Counted from the first letter of the stretch, positions 23,534 to 39,141 are shown. The stretch is DNA of 64,000 bases from Cladorhizidae sp. MBARI D1340-BT2 (GCA_028752905.1 JAQNBH010000212.1:1-64000), one strand, 5' to 3'. The notes: generated by a model not told the origin, from the letters alone. Translations and numbers: made by a program.

Positions 23534-25375
23534 ATGTATATATTAGTATTATTTCTGCCTTTATTAAGTGCAATAGTATCTGGATTATTTGGAAGGAAAA
23601 TAGGGAGAAAGGGGACAGGTACATTAACGTCTGGTTGTATGGGTATTAGTCTGGTTGTCTCTTGTTGGATTTTTTATGAGACAATTTTAAACTCTTCAGT
23701 TACTTATATAAAGTTATGAAAATGGTTTGATTCAGAGTTGTTAACTACTTATTTTGGGTTACAATTTGATAGTTTAACTTCAATTATGTTGGTAGTAATA
23801 ACTAGTATATCGGTATTAGTTCATATTTATTCAACTGGGTATATGTCGGATGATCCTCATCTGCCCCGATTTATGTCTTATTTATCACTATTTACTTTTT
23901 TAATGATGGTATTAGTCACAAGTGATAATTATGCTCAGTTATTTATAGGTTGAGAAGGAGTGGGGCTATGTTCTTATCTTTTAATAAATTTCTGGTTTAC
24001 AAGGATAAAAGCGAATAAGGGGGCAATGAAGGCTATGTTAATAAATCGAGTGGGGGATATAGGGGTAGTTTTGGCTATGATAAAGATTATTGAAGAGTTT
24101 GGGGGCTTAGAATATTCAACTGTTGGTAGTGTTTTGAGTGGCCCGGGCTATATTAATAAAGAAGGTCTTACTATAATTAGTTTATTATTATTTTTCGGGG
24201 GAGTGGGGAAATCGGCTCAATTAGGTTTACATACTTGATTACCAGATGCGATGGAAGGTCCTACCCCGGTATCTGCCTTAATACATGCGGCGACAATGGT
24301 AACGGCTGGGGTTTTTTTAATAATAAGATCCGCCCCTTTTTTTGAGGGTTCTCCTTTAGCTTTAACTATAATAACTATAGGGGGGGCTTTAACGGCTCTT
24401 TTTGCGGCTAGTGTGGGGATAGTTCAAAATGATTTGAAAAAAGTAATTGCTTATTCTACTTGTAGTCAATTAGGTTATATGGTAATGATCTGTGGTTTAT
24501 CGAGTTATTATGTTAGTTTATTTCATTTGGTGAATCATGCTTTTTTTAAGGCTTTATTGTTTTTAAGTGCTGGCTCTGTTATACATGCCATTAGTGATGA
24601 GCAGGATATGCGAAAAATGGGGGGGGTGATAAAATCTCTTCCCTTTTCTTATGTTATGATTTTAATCGGGTCCTTATCATTAATCGGGTTCCCTTATTTA
24701 ACAGGGTTTTATTCAAAAGATTTGATATTGGAGTTAGTGTATGAGAAGCATTGTATGGTTTTTGCTTATTGATTGGGTAGTTTTTCTGTTTTATTAACTG
24801 CGTTTTATTCCATAAGGTTAATTTATTTAACATTTATAACTAATACCAATTCGAAAAAGGAGGTATTTATAAAAGTGCATGAGTCAAATTGAAACATAAT
24901 TTTTCCTTTACTTTTATTGGCCTTTGGAAGTATATTTGTGGGGTATTTGGGAAAAGAGTTAATATTATCCAATATTATTTCTCCAATAATACCTAGTTAT
25001 GTTAAAATGGCGCCTTTATTATTAAGTTTGTTAGGGGCATTATTGGCTCTTGTGGTATATGATCGCGGCTTAGTTGAGAAGGGAGGGTTGTATTTAAATT
25101 ATGTCTTTTATACTTTTTTTAATTCGGGTTGACAGTTTAATTATGTTATAAATCATTTTTTGACTTTTAATTTGTTAAATTTGGGGCATTTGGTTACTTA
25201 TCGGGTGATTGATAGAGGATTATTAGAAATAATGGGGCCTAAGGGGATATCTCGGATATTGATAAGATTAACTCAAAACATCAGTAATTTACAATCTGGG
25301 ATGGTGTTTAATTATGTTTTAATAACGGTCATATTTACGGGTTTATTTCTTTCTGGGGTGGAACATTATTATTAA
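23534..25375 (+). CDS. nad5: NADH dehydrogenase subunit 5, full-length copy
   Basis: 613 residues. Differs from the earlier copies only in what follows trnT: cox1 instead of cox2. Confidence 0.97.
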
Positions 25376-25397
25376 GTTTGTCAGTGTTAATATTCCC

Positions 25398-25468
25398 GCC
25401 TCTATAGTTTAATAGAAAAACATTTGTCTTGTAAACAAAAATTATAAGTGCGATTCTTGTTGGAGGCT
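25398..25468 (+). tRNA. trnT: tRNA-Thr (UGU), copy
   Basis: Same tRNA, 10 nt before the cox1 start. Confidence 0.92.
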
Positions 25469-25478
25469 TTACTAGTAC

Positions 25479-26234
<756 letters not shown>

Positions 26235-26270
26235 CCCGGAGGGGATTGGTTCGATTCCAATTGTATTTAA

Positions 26271-26480
26271 ATGCCACATTTAGATGTAGTTTCTTATTTT
26301 ACACAATATATGTGAGCAGTATTCGCTTTATTGTCCTTATTTTTTATAATGGGTTTAGGTATTTTGCCGGTTTTACAGCGACAATTAGTAGCGCGAGTTA
26401 GGGGTTCGCGTGGATTTCGAGCCGAAAAGGCCAAAAGCCCGGCCCCCGGTGAAATAATTACGTATTTACTCCAACTATAA
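26271..26480 (+). CDS. atp8: ATP synthase F0 subunit 8
   Basis: Small stator subunit, 69 residues: MPHLDVVSYFTQYMW, one membrane span (AVFALLSLFFIMGLGILP), then a basic tail. Only the N-terminal motif and hydropathy are conserved in this family. Nineteen bp near the end (26458-26476) are an exact copy of atp6 (3907-3925) in another frame, so the last residues ITYLLQL are partly borrowed. The stop codon follows it at once. The gene is too short for most ORF cut-offs. Copies at 32302 and 51260. Confidence 0.9.
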
Positions 26481-26505
26481 ATGGGGTCCGAGGTGATAAC
26501 CGGTT
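26479..26505 (+). repeat. 27-bp copy of the atp9 start
   Basis: Identical to 4450-4476, including the atp9 ATG. It opens a 19-codon ORF that runs into cob sequence out of frame. Overlaps the atp8 stop and, by 3 nt, the cob piece. Repeated at 32510-32536 and 51468-51494. Confidence 0.88.
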
Positions 26506-26570
26506 TATTTTCATATAGGCCGGGGCATGTATTATGGTAGTTATACAAAAGTGATAGTTTGAAATGTGGG
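26503..26570 (+). pseudogene. cob: 68-bp internal cob piece
   Basis: Equals intact cob 60474-60541 (around His98, [11 protein letters not shown]). Two left neighbours (cob 5' or atp8) and two right neighbours (cob 3' or the trnS joint) are seen for this segment. Confidence 0.88.
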
Positions 26571-26589
26571 CTCCCGGGTCTTACTATAA

Positions 26590-26633
26590 GTCTTGAAAAT
26601 AGAAAATGTCGGTTCGATTCCGGCCCTCTTCTG
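26590..26633 (+). pseudogene. trnS: 3' half of trnS, copy
   Basis: Same truncated tRNA-Ser joint as at 8401. Confidence 0.85.
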
Positions 26634-26666
26634 GGTATACTATAGAGTTTGATTCTTATATGATCA

Positions 26667-28127
26667 ATGTTAAAATCAGTACTAATATTGCCTCTAATGG
26701 GGATGGTGGCTCTATTAATAACCCCTAGAAATGAGATAATGCGTTTATGGAAAGTAGGCTTAGAATGGTCTGTATTGACATTAACCGGGACTATTCTTTT
26801 ATGGTCCTCTTTTGATGGGGCGGGGCAATTTCAAGTGGTTCACCGGTTAGAGTGGATGCCTAGTGTAGAGCCGGAATTCGGGGTTATTGTTTTAGGGGTT
26901 GATGGGATATCTATTTTTTTTATAATATTGACGGCTTTATTAATACCTATTAGTGTTTTAATAAGTTTAAAGTCGATCAAGTTTTTGATAAAGGAGTTTC
27001 TATTATGTTTGTTGTTTATAGAAGAATTACTAATAGGGGTTTTTACAGTATTAGATTTAGTTGGGTTTTATATCTTATTTGAGGGGATTTTAATTCCTAT
27101 GTTTTTAATAATTGGTATTTGGGGTTCGAGGGAGGAGAAAATCAAGGCTTCTTATTATTTTTTTTTTTATACTTTTCTGGGTTCAGTTTTTATGCTATTA
27201 GGGATATTTACGCTTTATGGTAATGCGGGGAGTACTGATTATCAAATTTTATGTTGTTTAAAAATAGAAAAAGGCTTACAATATTTAGTTTTTTGAGGTT
27301 TTTTTTTTAGTTTAGCTATTAAAATCCCCAAAATACCTTTTCATATTTGATTACCCCAGGCGCATGTGGAGGCCCCTGTGGCGGGTTCTGTGATTTTAGC
27401 GGGGGTTTTATTAAAATTAGGGGGCTATGGCTTTATTAGGTTTTTGTGGGCTTTATTTCCCGACGCCTCCGAATATTTTTCCCCTTTAATTATGAGTTTG
27501 AGTTTATTTGCGATTATTTATGGAGGTTTAACTACTTGTCGGCAGGTAGATTTAAAGCGTATAATTGCTTATTCTTCAGTGGCTCATATGGGATTGGTAA
27601 CGGCTGGGGTTTTTAGCCATACAATTCAGGGTTTAGTAGCTGCTATTTTTTTAATGTTAGCTCATGGTTTAGTGAGTTCAGCTTTATTTATGGCAATTAC
27701 TTTTTTATATGACCGATATCGAACTCGTTTAATAAAATATTATCGTGGGATGGTTATAACTATGCCGTTGTTTGGTATGTTATTGTTGATTTTAGTTTTG
27801 GCGAACGCTTCTATCCCTTTAAGTTGTAGCTTTATCGGTGAGTTTTTGTCTTTATTGGCGGCTTTTGAGTATAGTATTTTAGCGGGTTTATTGGCTTCGA
27901 CGGGGATAGTGATATCTGCGGGGTACTCGATTTATGTGTATAATAGAGTGTGTTTTGGGTTGTTTTCGAAATATATTTATTTTTCAAGGGACTTAAATCG
28001 TCGGGAGTTTTATAGTTTATTGCCCTTGATAATCTTAATAGTTTTAATGGGGGTATTTCCTTTTTTGGGGATAGATGTGGTAAAGGGGGCTATTATATTT
28101 CAAGAATGACCATGGATTTGGGTATAA
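26667..28127 (+). CDS. nad4: NADH dehydrogenase subunit 4, copy
   Basis: 486 residues, unchanged, now downstream of atp8 instead of cob 5'. Confidence 0.97.
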
Positions 28128-28134
28128 GATTGAA

Positions 28135-29487
28135 ATGGCAGGAACATTATTATTAAGTTTGTCAGTGTTAATATTAGTAGTTTATGGTTTAAGAAGATGG
28201 GTGCTAAGGGTTACTATTATGGTGATGGCATTAGTGGGCTTTACTAGTATTTGGTTTGAGGGGTGTTTTCTGCCTATGGGGGGGTATGGGTTATTAACCA
28301 GTAGTTGAGTGGACGTATCTAGGGGGATGCTTGTAATTGCTTGCTTATCATTATTATTAGTATATAGTTCGAAAAATACAGATCCGGAGGAGGGGGATTC
28401 TTGGATTTTGTTGGTGTTAATGGTATTATTGGGGTCTTTACTATTAGTTTCTTCGGTAAATTGGGTTTGCATATATTTAGCTTTAGAGTTACAAACTTTA
28501 ATACTTTTTATTTTAGTGGCAAAAACAAATAGTGCCTATGGTACAGAAGCAGGATTAAAGTATTTGGTTTTAGGGGCGATTTCTTCTGGGTTATTTTTAT
28601 TTGGGTGTGCTTTATTATACGGGGCCTCTGGGGAGACGAGCGCTCAAGGGATTAATTCAGTATTAATGGGGCAGGGGGGGAAAATATTTCTGACCATATC
28701 GTTATTATTTAAATTATCGGCGGCCCCCTTTCATATGTGGGCTCCCGATGTGTATGAGGGCGCGCCTACCATAAGTACCGCTCTATTGGTTATAATACCC
28801 AAAATAGGGGTTTTTACAGTATTAGTACAAGTGGGTTTAGTAAGTAATGTGATTCTTTTTTGTGGGGTTATGTCTATTATTTATGGAGCAGCGGGGGCTT
28901 TAAATCAAACTAAAATGAAGCGTTTATTGGCCTATAGTGGGGTCGGGCATATGGGGTTTATTCTTTTAGGGGTTGGAATCGGGTCTTTTGAAAGTATTCA
29001 GGCCAGTTTAATATACATGATAATATATACTGTAATGTCAGTGTGTGTGTTTTCAGTGCTTTTATCTTTAAAATTAACTCGGGTTCTTATAATTGAGGCT
29101 AGTAGTTTATCTAGGGATAATTTGGTAATAGCTTTTACATTAGGTTTAACGTTTTTATCTACTGCGGGGATCCCGCCTTTAGCGGGGTTTTTAGGTAAAT
29201 GGTGAGTATTATTATCGGGGATGTCCAGTGGCTATTTTTTAATTTGTCTGGCCGTAGTAATGGCCTCCGTAATAGGTGGGGTTTATTATGTGAGGATGGT
29301 TCAAATAATATATTTTACAAACTATTTTTTGTTAACTTGGCAAAAAGTTCTAAATAGATCAGATGTAATAAAATTTAGGAAGTCAATCCCTTTGGGGGGT
29401 GCTATTTTTATTATTCTGTTTTTAATGGTGTCACCCAATTGAATGTTACAGATGGCCCATGATGCTACAATAAGTCTATATATCTAG
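28135..29487 (+). CDS. nad2: NADH dehydrogenase subunit 2, copy
   Basis: 450 residues, unchanged. Confidence 0.96.
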
Positions 29488-29494
29488 GAGATCG

Positions 29495-31171
29495 ATGTAT
29501 ATATTAGTATTATTTCTGCCTTTATTAAGTGCAATAGTATCTGGATTATTTGGAAGGAAAATAGGGAGAAAGGGGACAGGTACATTAACGTCTGGTTGTA
29601 TGGGTATTAGTCTGGTTGTCTCTTGTTGGATTTTTTATGAGACAATTTTAAACTCTTCAGTTACTTATATAAAGTTATGAAAATGGTTTGATTCAGAGTT
29701 GTTAACTACTTATTTTGGGTTACAATTTGATAGTTTAACTTCAATTATGTTGGTAGTAATAACTAGTATATCGGTATTAGTTCATATTTATTCAACTGGG
29801 TATATGTCGGATGATCCTCATCTGCCCCGATTTATGTCTTATTTATCACTATTTACTTTTTTAATGATGGTATTAGTCACAAGTGATAATTATGCTCAGT
29901 TATTTATAGGTTGAGAAGGAGTGGGGCTATGTTCTTATCTTTTAATAAATTTCTGGTTTACAAGGATAAAAGCGAATAAGGGGGCAATGAAGGCTATGTT
30001 AATAAATCGAGTGGGGGATATAGGGGTAGTTTTGGCTATGATAAAGATTATTGAAGAGTTTGGGGGCTTAGAATATTCAACTGTTGGTAGTGTTTTGAGT
30101 GGCCCGGGCTATATTAATAAAGAAGGTCTTACTATAATTAGTTTATTATTATTTTTCGGGGGAGTGGGGAAATCGGCTCAATTAGGTTTACATACTTGAT
30201 TACCAGATGCGATGGAAGGTCCTACCCCGGTATCTGCCTTAATACATGCGGCGACAATGGTAACGGCTGGGGTTTTTTTAATAATAAGATCCGCCCCTTT
30301 TTTTGAGGGTTCTCCTTTAGCTTTAACTATAATAACTATAGGGGGGGCTTTAACGGCTCTTTTTGCGGCTAGTGTGGGGATAGTTCAAAATGATTTGAAA
30401 AAAGTAATTGCTTATTCTACTTGTAGTCAATTAGGTTATATGGTAATGATCTGTGGTTTATCGAGTTATTATGTTAGTTTATTTCATTTGGTGAATCATG
30501 CTTTTTTTAAGGCTTTATTGTTTTTAAGTGCTGGCTCTGTTATACATGCCATTAGTGATGAGCAGGATATGCGAAAAATGGGGGGGGTGATAAAATCTCT
30601 TCCCTTTTCTTATGTTATGATTTTAATCGGGTCCTTATCATTAATCGGGTTCCCTTATTTAACAGGGTTTTATTCAAAAGATTTGATATTGGAGTTAGTG
30701 TATGAGAAGCATTGTATGGTTTTTGCTTATTGATTGGGTAGTTTTTCTGTTTTATTAACTGCGTTTTATTCCATAAGGTTAATTTATTTAACATTTATAA
30801 CTAATACCAATTCGAAAAAGGAGGTATTTATAAAAGTGCATGAGTCAAATTGAAACATAATTTTTCCTTTACTTTTATTGGCCTTTGGAAGTATATTTGT
30901 GGGGTATTTGGGAAAAGAGTTAATATTATCCAATATTATTTCTCCAATAATACCTAGTTATGTTAAAATGGCGCCTTTATTATTAAGTTTGTTAGGGGCA
31001 TTATTGGCTCTTGTGGTATATGATCGCGGCTTAGTTGAGAAGGGAGGGTTGTATTTAAATTATGTCTTTTATACTTTTTTTAATTCGGGTTGACAGTTTA
31101 ATTATGTTATAAATCATTTTTTGACTTTTAATTTGTTAAATTTGGGTATAAGATGTAAGAAAGTTAAATAG
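29495..31171 (+). pseudogene. nad5: nad5 short form, 558 residues
   Basis: A complete example of the short form seen at 1-1600. It matches nad5 to 31146, then seven foreign codons and TAG. Leads into cox3. Confidence 0.88.
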
Positions 31172-31189
31172 ATTAGTATAATTTTGTAG

Positions 31190-31978
31190 ATGGCTGAGCA
31201 AGTATACCATCCTTATCACTTAGTAGATCCTAGTCCATGGCCTTTAATAGGGGCATGTGGGTCATTTTTTACTACGGTGGGCGGGGTAACGTATTTTCAT
31301 TATAGTCAAACTGGATTATTAGTAATGGGTTTAGTTATAATAATGGGGACAATGGTAGCGTGATGGCGGGATGTGATTAGAGAGGGAACTTACCAAGGAT
31401 GTCACACATATATTGTGAGGCAAGGTTTAAAATATGGTATGCTTTTATTTATACTATCAGAGGTTTGTTTATTTTTCTCTTTTTTTTGAGGGTTTTTTCA
31501 CAGTAGTTTGTCACCCACTATTCAAATAGGGGGGGTTTGACCGCCCGTGGGGGTCAACCCATTAGACCCTTTTTCTATTCCTTTATTAAATACGGCTATT
31601 TTACTAAGTTCTGGTGCAACGGTGACCTGGGCCCACCATGGGCTAATTAGTGGCAAAAGAAAAGAAGCCCGAAAAAGTTTGGCTTTAACAGTTATATTGG
31701 GGTTAATATTTACTAGTTTACAGGGAATGGAGTATTATTACGCCCCTTTTACAATATCTGATTCAGTGTATGGTTCTACTTTTTTTATCACAACAGGGGC
31801 GCACGGCGGGCACGTTTTAATTGGGAGTACGTTTTTACTAATTTGCTTATATAGATTAATAAATTTTCAATTTACCAAACATCATTATTTGGGGTTTGAG
31901 GCAGCGGCTTGATATTGGCATTTTGTTGATGTGGTGTGATTATTTTTGTTTATTTTTATGTATTGATGAGGTGCCTAA
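31190..31978 (+). CDS. cox3: cytochrome c oxidase subunit III, copy
   Basis: 262 residues, identical to 1619-2407. Confidence 0.97.
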
Positions 31979-31992
31979 AGCAAGACCATGAT

Positions 31993-32227
31993 GGGGCAAT
32001 GAATTTTATAACTACAATAATAAATATGAGGGCGCCTGGGATAACCATCGATAGAATGCCATTATTTGTTTGATCAATTTTAGTGACGGCAATTTTATTA
32101 TTATTATCCTTACCTGTATTAGCTGGGGGGATTACGATGTTATTAACCGATCGAAATTTTAACACCGCTTTTTTTGATCCTGCGGGAGGAGGGGATCCGA
32201 TTTTATATCAACATTTATTTTGGTTTT
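31993..32227 (+). pseudogene. cox1: 235-bp internal cox1 piece between cox3 and trnK
   Basis: Equals intact cox1 46808-47042. An in-frame ORF from ATG 31966 to TAA 32265 in trnK codes 99 residues without metal ligands. This is probably the parental form of the duplicated cox1 segment. Confidence 0.88.
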
Positions 32228-32300
32228 GGGTATATAGCTCAATTGGTAGAGCTACGGGCTTTTAACCCGGAGGGGATTGGTTCGATTCCAATTGTATTTA
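32228..32300 (+). tRNA. trnK: tRNA-Lys (UUU), copy
   Basis: Same as 26197-26269. Confidence 0.9.
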
Positions 32301-32301
32301 A

Positions 32302-32511
32302 ATGCCACATTTAGATGTAGTTTCTTATTTTACACAATATATGTGAGCAGTATTCGCTTTATTGTCCTTATTTTTTATAATGGGTTTAGGTATTTTGCCG
32401 GTTTTACAGCGACAATTAGTAGCGCGAGTTAGGGGTTCGCGTGGATTTCGAGCCGAAAAGGCCAAAAGCCCGGCCCCCGGTGAAATAATTACGTATTTAC
32501 TCCAACTATAA
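32302..32511 (+). CDS. atp8: ATP synthase F0 subunit 8, copy
   Basis: 69 residues, unchanged. Confidence 0.9.
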
Positions 32512-32533
32512 ATGGGGTCCGAGGTGATAACCG

Positions 32534-32601
32534 GTTTATTTTCATATAGGCCGGGGCATGTATTATGGTAGTTATACAAAAGTGATAGTTTGAAATGTGG
32601 G
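32534..32601 (+). pseudogene. cob: 68-bp internal cob piece, copy
   Basis: Between the atp9 patch and the trnS joint, as at 26503. Confidence 0.88.
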
Positions 32602-32620
32602 CTCCCGGGTCTTACTATAA

Positions 32621-32664
32621 GTCTTGAAAATAGAAAATGTCGGTTCGATTCCGGCCCTCTTCTG
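32621..32664 (+). pseudogene. trnS: 3' half of trnS, copy
   Basis: Truncated, as at 8401. Confidence 0.85.
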
Positions 32665-32697
32665 GGTATACTATAGAGTTTGATTCTTATATGATCA

Positions 32698-34158
32698 ATG
32701 TTAAAATCAGTACTAATATTGCCTCTAATGGGGATGGTGGCTCTATTAATAACCCCTAGAAATGAGATAATGCGTTTATGGAAAGTAGGCTTAGAATGGT
32801 CTGTATTGACATTAACCGGGACTATTCTTTTATGGTCCTCTTTTGATGGGGCGGGGCAATTTCAAGTGGTTCACCGGTTAGAGTGGATGCCTAGTGTAGA
32901 GCCGGAATTCGGGGTTATTGTTTTAGGGGTTGATGGGATATCTATTTTTTTTATAATATTGACGGCTTTATTAATACCTATTAGTGTTTTAATAAGTTTA
33001 AAGTCGATCAAGTTTTTGATAAAGGAGTTTCTATTATGTTTGTTGTTTATAGAAGAATTACTAATAGGGGTTTTTACAGTATTAGATTTAGTTGGGTTTT
33101 ATATCTTATTTGAGGGGATTTTAATTCCTATGTTTTTAATAATTGGTATTTGGGGTTCGAGGGAGGAGAAAATCAAGGCTTCTTATTATTTTTTTTTTTA
33201 TACTTTTCTGGGTTCAGTTTTTATGCTATTAGGGATATTTACGCTTTATGGTAATGCGGGGAGTACTGATTATCAAATTTTATGTTGTTTAAAAATAGAA
33301 AAAGGCTTACAATATTTAGTTTTTTGAGGTTTTTTTTTTAGTTTAGCTATTAAAATCCCCAAAATACCTTTTCATATTTGATTACCCCAGGCGCATGTGG
33401 AGGCCCCTGTGGCGGGTTCTGTGATTTTAGCGGGGGTTTTATTAAAATTAGGGGGCTATGGCTTTATTAGGTTTTTGTGGGCTTTATTTCCCGACGCCTC
33501 CGAATATTTTTCCCCTTTAATTATGAGTTTGAGTTTATTTGCGATTATTTATGGAGGTTTAACTACTTGTCGGCAGGTAGATTTAAAGCGTATAATTGCT
33601 TATTCTTCAGTGGCTCATATGGGATTGGTAACGGCTGGGGTTTTTAGCCATACAATTCAGGGTTTAGTAGCTGCTATTTTTTTAATGTTAGCTCATGGTT
33701 TAGTGAGTTCAGCTTTATTTATGGCAATTACTTTTTTATATGACCGATATCGAACTCGTTTAATAAAATATTATCGTGGGATGGTTATAACTATGCCGTT
33801 GTTTGGTATGTTATTGTTGATTTTAGTTTTGGCGAACGCTTCTATCCCTTTAAGTTGTAGCTTTATCGGTGAGTTTTTGTCTTTATTGGCGGCTTTTGAG
33901 TATAGTATTTTAGCGGGTTTATTGGCTTCGACGGGGATAGTGATATCTGCGGGGTACTCGATTTATGTGTATAATAGAGTGTGTTTTGGGTTGTTTTCGA
34001 AATATATTTATTTTTCAAGGGACTTAAATCGTCGGGAGTTTTATAGTTTATTGCCCTTGATAATCTTAATAGTTTTAATGGGGGTATTTCCTTTTTTGGG
34101 GATAGATGTGGTAAAGGGGGCTATTATATTTCAAGAATGACCATGGATTTGGGTATAA
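32698..34158 (+). CDS. nad4: NADH dehydrogenase subunit 4, copy
   Basis: 486 residues, unchanged. Confidence 0.97.
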
Positions 34159-34165
34159 GATTGAA

Positions 34166-35518
34166 ATGGCAGGAACATTATTATTAAGTTTGTCAGTGTT
34201 AATATTAGTAGTTTATGGTTTAAGAAGATGGGTGCTAAGGGTTACTATTATGGTGATGGCATTAGTGGGCTTTACTAGTATTTGGTTTGAGGGGTGTTTT
34301 CTGCCTATGGGGGGGTATGGGTTATTAACCAGTAGTTGAGTGGACGTATCTAGGGGGATGCTTGTAATTGCTTGCTTATCATTATTATTAGTATATAGTT
34401 CGAAAAATACAGATCCGGAGGAGGGGGATTCTTGGATTTTGTTGGTGTTAATGGTATTATTGGGGTCTTTACTATTAGTTTCTTCGGTAAATTGGGTTTG
34501 CATATATTTAGCTTTAGAGTTACAAACTTTAATACTTTTTATTTTAGTGGCAAAAACAAATAGTGCCTATGGTACAGAAGCAGGATTAAAGTATTTGGTT
34601 TTAGGGGCGATTTCTTCTGGGTTATTTTTATTTGGGTGTGCTTTATTATACGGGGCCTCTGGGGAGACGAGCGCTCAAGGGATTAATTCAGTATTAATGG
34701 GGCAGGGGGGGAAAATATTTCTGACCATATCGTTATTATTTAAATTATCGGCGGCCCCCTTTCATATGTGGGCTCCCGATGTGTATGAGGGCGCGCCTAC
34801 CATAAGTACCGCTCTATTGGTTATAATACCCAAAATAGGGGTTTTTACAGTATTAGTACAAGTGGGTTTAGTAAGTAATGTGATTCTTTTTTGTGGGGTT
34901 ATGTCTATTATTTATGGAGCAGCGGGGGCTTTAAATCAAACTAAAATGAAGCGTTTATTGGCCTATAGTGGGGTCGGGCATATGGGGTTTATTCTTTTAG
35001 GGGTTGGAATCGGGTCTTTTGAAAGTATTCAGGCCAGTTTAATATACATGATAATATATACTGTAATGTCAGTGTGTGTGTTTTCAGTGCTTTTATCTTT
35101 AAAATTAACTCGGGTTCTTATAATTGAGGCTAGTAGTTTATCTAGGGATAATTTGGTAATAGCTTTTACATTAGGTTTAACGTTTTTATCTACTGCGGGG
35201 ATCCCGCCTTTAGCGGGGTTTTTAGGTAAATGGTGAGTATTATTATCGGGGATGTCCAGTGGCTATTTTTTAATTTGTCTGGCCGTAGTAATGGCCTCCG
35301 TAATAGGTGGGGTTTATTATGTGAGGATGGTTCAAATAATATATTTTACAAACTATTTTTTGTTAACTTGGCAAAAAGTTCTAAATAGATCAGATGTAAT
35401 AAAATTTAGGAAGTCAATCCCTTTGGGGGGTGCTATTTTTATTATTCTGTTTTTAATGGTGTCACCCAATTGAATGTTACAGATGGCCCATGATGCTACA
35501 ATAAGTCTATATATCTAG
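34166..35518 (+). CDS. nad2: NADH dehydrogenase subunit 2, copy
   Basis: 450 residues, unchanged. Confidence 0.96.
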
Positions 35519-35525
35519 GAGATCG

Positions 35526-37202
35526 ATGTATATATTAGTATTATTTCTGCCTTTATTAAGTGCAATAGTATCTGGATTATTTGGAAGGAAAATAGGGAGA
35601 AAGGGGACAGGTACATTAACGTCTGGTTGTATGGGTATTAGTCTGGTTGTCTCTTGTTGGATTTTTTATGAGACAATTTTAAACTCTTCAGTTACTTATA
35701 TAAAGTTATGAAAATGGTTTGATTCAGAGTTGTTAACTACTTATTTTGGGTTACAATTTGATAGTTTAACTTCAATTATGTTGGTAGTAATAACTAGTAT
35801 ATCGGTATTAGTTCATATTTATTCAACTGGGTATATGTCGGATGATCCTCATCTGCCCCGATTTATGTCTTATTTATCACTATTTACTTTTTTAATGATG
35901 GTATTAGTCACAAGTGATAATTATGCTCAGTTATTTATAGGTTGAGAAGGAGTGGGGCTATGTTCTTATCTTTTAATAAATTTCTGGTTTACAAGGATAA
36001 AAGCGAATAAGGGGGCAATGAAGGCTATGTTAATAAATCGAGTGGGGGATATAGGGGTAGTTTTGGCTATGATAAAGATTATTGAAGAGTTTGGGGGCTT
36101 AGAATATTCAACTGTTGGTAGTGTTTTGAGTGGCCCGGGCTATATTAATAAAGAAGGTCTTACTATAATTAGTTTATTATTATTTTTCGGGGGAGTGGGG
36201 AAATCGGCTCAATTAGGTTTACATACTTGATTACCAGATGCGATGGAAGGTCCTACCCCGGTATCTGCCTTAATACATGCGGCGACAATGGTAACGGCTG
36301 GGGTTTTTTTAATAATAAGATCCGCCCCTTTTTTTGAGGGTTCTCCTTTAGCTTTAACTATAATAACTATAGGGGGGGCTTTAACGGCTCTTTTTGCGGC
36401 TAGTGTGGGGATAGTTCAAAATGATTTGAAAAAAGTAATTGCTTATTCTACTTGTAGTCAATTAGGTTATATGGTAATGATCTGTGGTTTATCGAGTTAT
36501 TATGTTAGTTTATTTCATTTGGTGAATCATGCTTTTTTTAAGGCTTTATTGTTTTTAAGTGCTGGCTCTGTTATACATGCCATTAGTGATGAGCAGGATA
36601 TGCGAAAAATGGGGGGGGTGATAAAATCTCTTCCCTTTTCTTATGTTATGATTTTAATCGGGTCCTTATCATTAATCGGGTTCCCTTATTTAACAGGGTT
36701 TTATTCAAAAGATTTGATATTGGAGTTAGTGTATGAGAAGCATTGTATGGTTTTTGCTTATTGATTGGGTAGTTTTTCTGTTTTATTAACTGCGTTTTAT
36801 TCCATAAGGTTAATTTATTTAACATTTATAACTAATACCAATTCGAAAAAGGAGGTATTTATAAAAGTGCATGAGTCAAATTGAAACATAATTTTTCCTT
36901 TACTTTTATTGGCCTTTGGAAGTATATTTGTGGGGTATTTGGGAAAAGAGTTAATATTATCCAATATTATTTCTCCAATAATACCTAGTTATGTTAAAAT
37001 GGCGCCTTTATTATTAAGTTTGTTAGGGGCATTATTGGCTCTTGTGGTATATGATCGCGGCTTAGTTGAGAAGGGAGGGTTGTATTTAAATTATGTCTTT
37101 TATACTTTTTTTAATTCGGGTTGACAGTTTAATTATGTTATAAATCATTTTTTGACTTTTAATTTGTTAAATTTGGGTATAAGATGTAAGAAAGTTAAAT
37201 AG
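35526..37202 (+). pseudogene. nad5: nad5 short form, 558 residues, copy
   Basis: Same truncated C-terminus as at 29495. The 4893-bp unit that begins here repeats the one cut by the window start. Confidence 0.88.
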
Positions 37203-37220
37203 ATTAGTATAATTTTGTAG

Positions 37221-38009
37221 ATGGCTGAGCAAGTATACCATCCTTATCACTTAGTAGATCCTAGTCCATGGCCTTTAATAGGGGCATGTGGGTCATTTTT
37301 TACTACGGTGGGCGGGGTAACGTATTTTCATTATAGTCAAACTGGATTATTAGTAATGGGTTTAGTTATAATAATGGGGACAATGGTAGCGTGATGGCGG
37401 GATGTGATTAGAGAGGGAACTTACCAAGGATGTCACACATATATTGTGAGGCAAGGTTTAAAATATGGTATGCTTTTATTTATACTATCAGAGGTTTGTT
37501 TATTTTTCTCTTTTTTTTGAGGGTTTTTTCACAGTAGTTTGTCACCCACTATTCAAATAGGGGGGGTTTGACCGCCCGTGGGGGTCAACCCATTAGACCC
37601 TTTTTCTATTCCTTTATTAAATACGGCTATTTTACTAAGTTCTGGTGCAACGGTGACCTGGGCCCACCATGGGCTAATTAGTGGCAAAAGAAAAGAAGCC
37701 CGAAAAAGTTTGGCTTTAACAGTTATATTGGGGTTAATATTTACTAGTTTACAGGGAATGGAGTATTATTACGCCCCTTTTACAATATCTGATTCAGTGT
37801 ATGGTTCTACTTTTTTTATCACAACAGGGGCGCACGGCGGGCACGTTTTAATTGGGAGTACGTTTTTACTAATTTGCTTATATAGATTAATAAATTTTCA
37901 ATTTACCAAACATCATTATTTGGGGTTTGAGGCAGCGGCTTGATATTGGCATTTTGTTGATGTGGTGTGATTATTTTTGTTTATTTTTATGTATTGATGA
38001 GGTGCCTAA
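37221..38009 (+). CDS. cox3: cytochrome c oxidase subunit III, copy
   Basis: 262 residues, unchanged. Confidence 0.97.
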
Positions 38010-38023
38010 AGCAAGACCATGAT

Positions 38024-39109
<1,086 letters not shown>

Positions 39110-39141
39110 TAACATAGAAACCCCACCACTTTATAGCGGGG

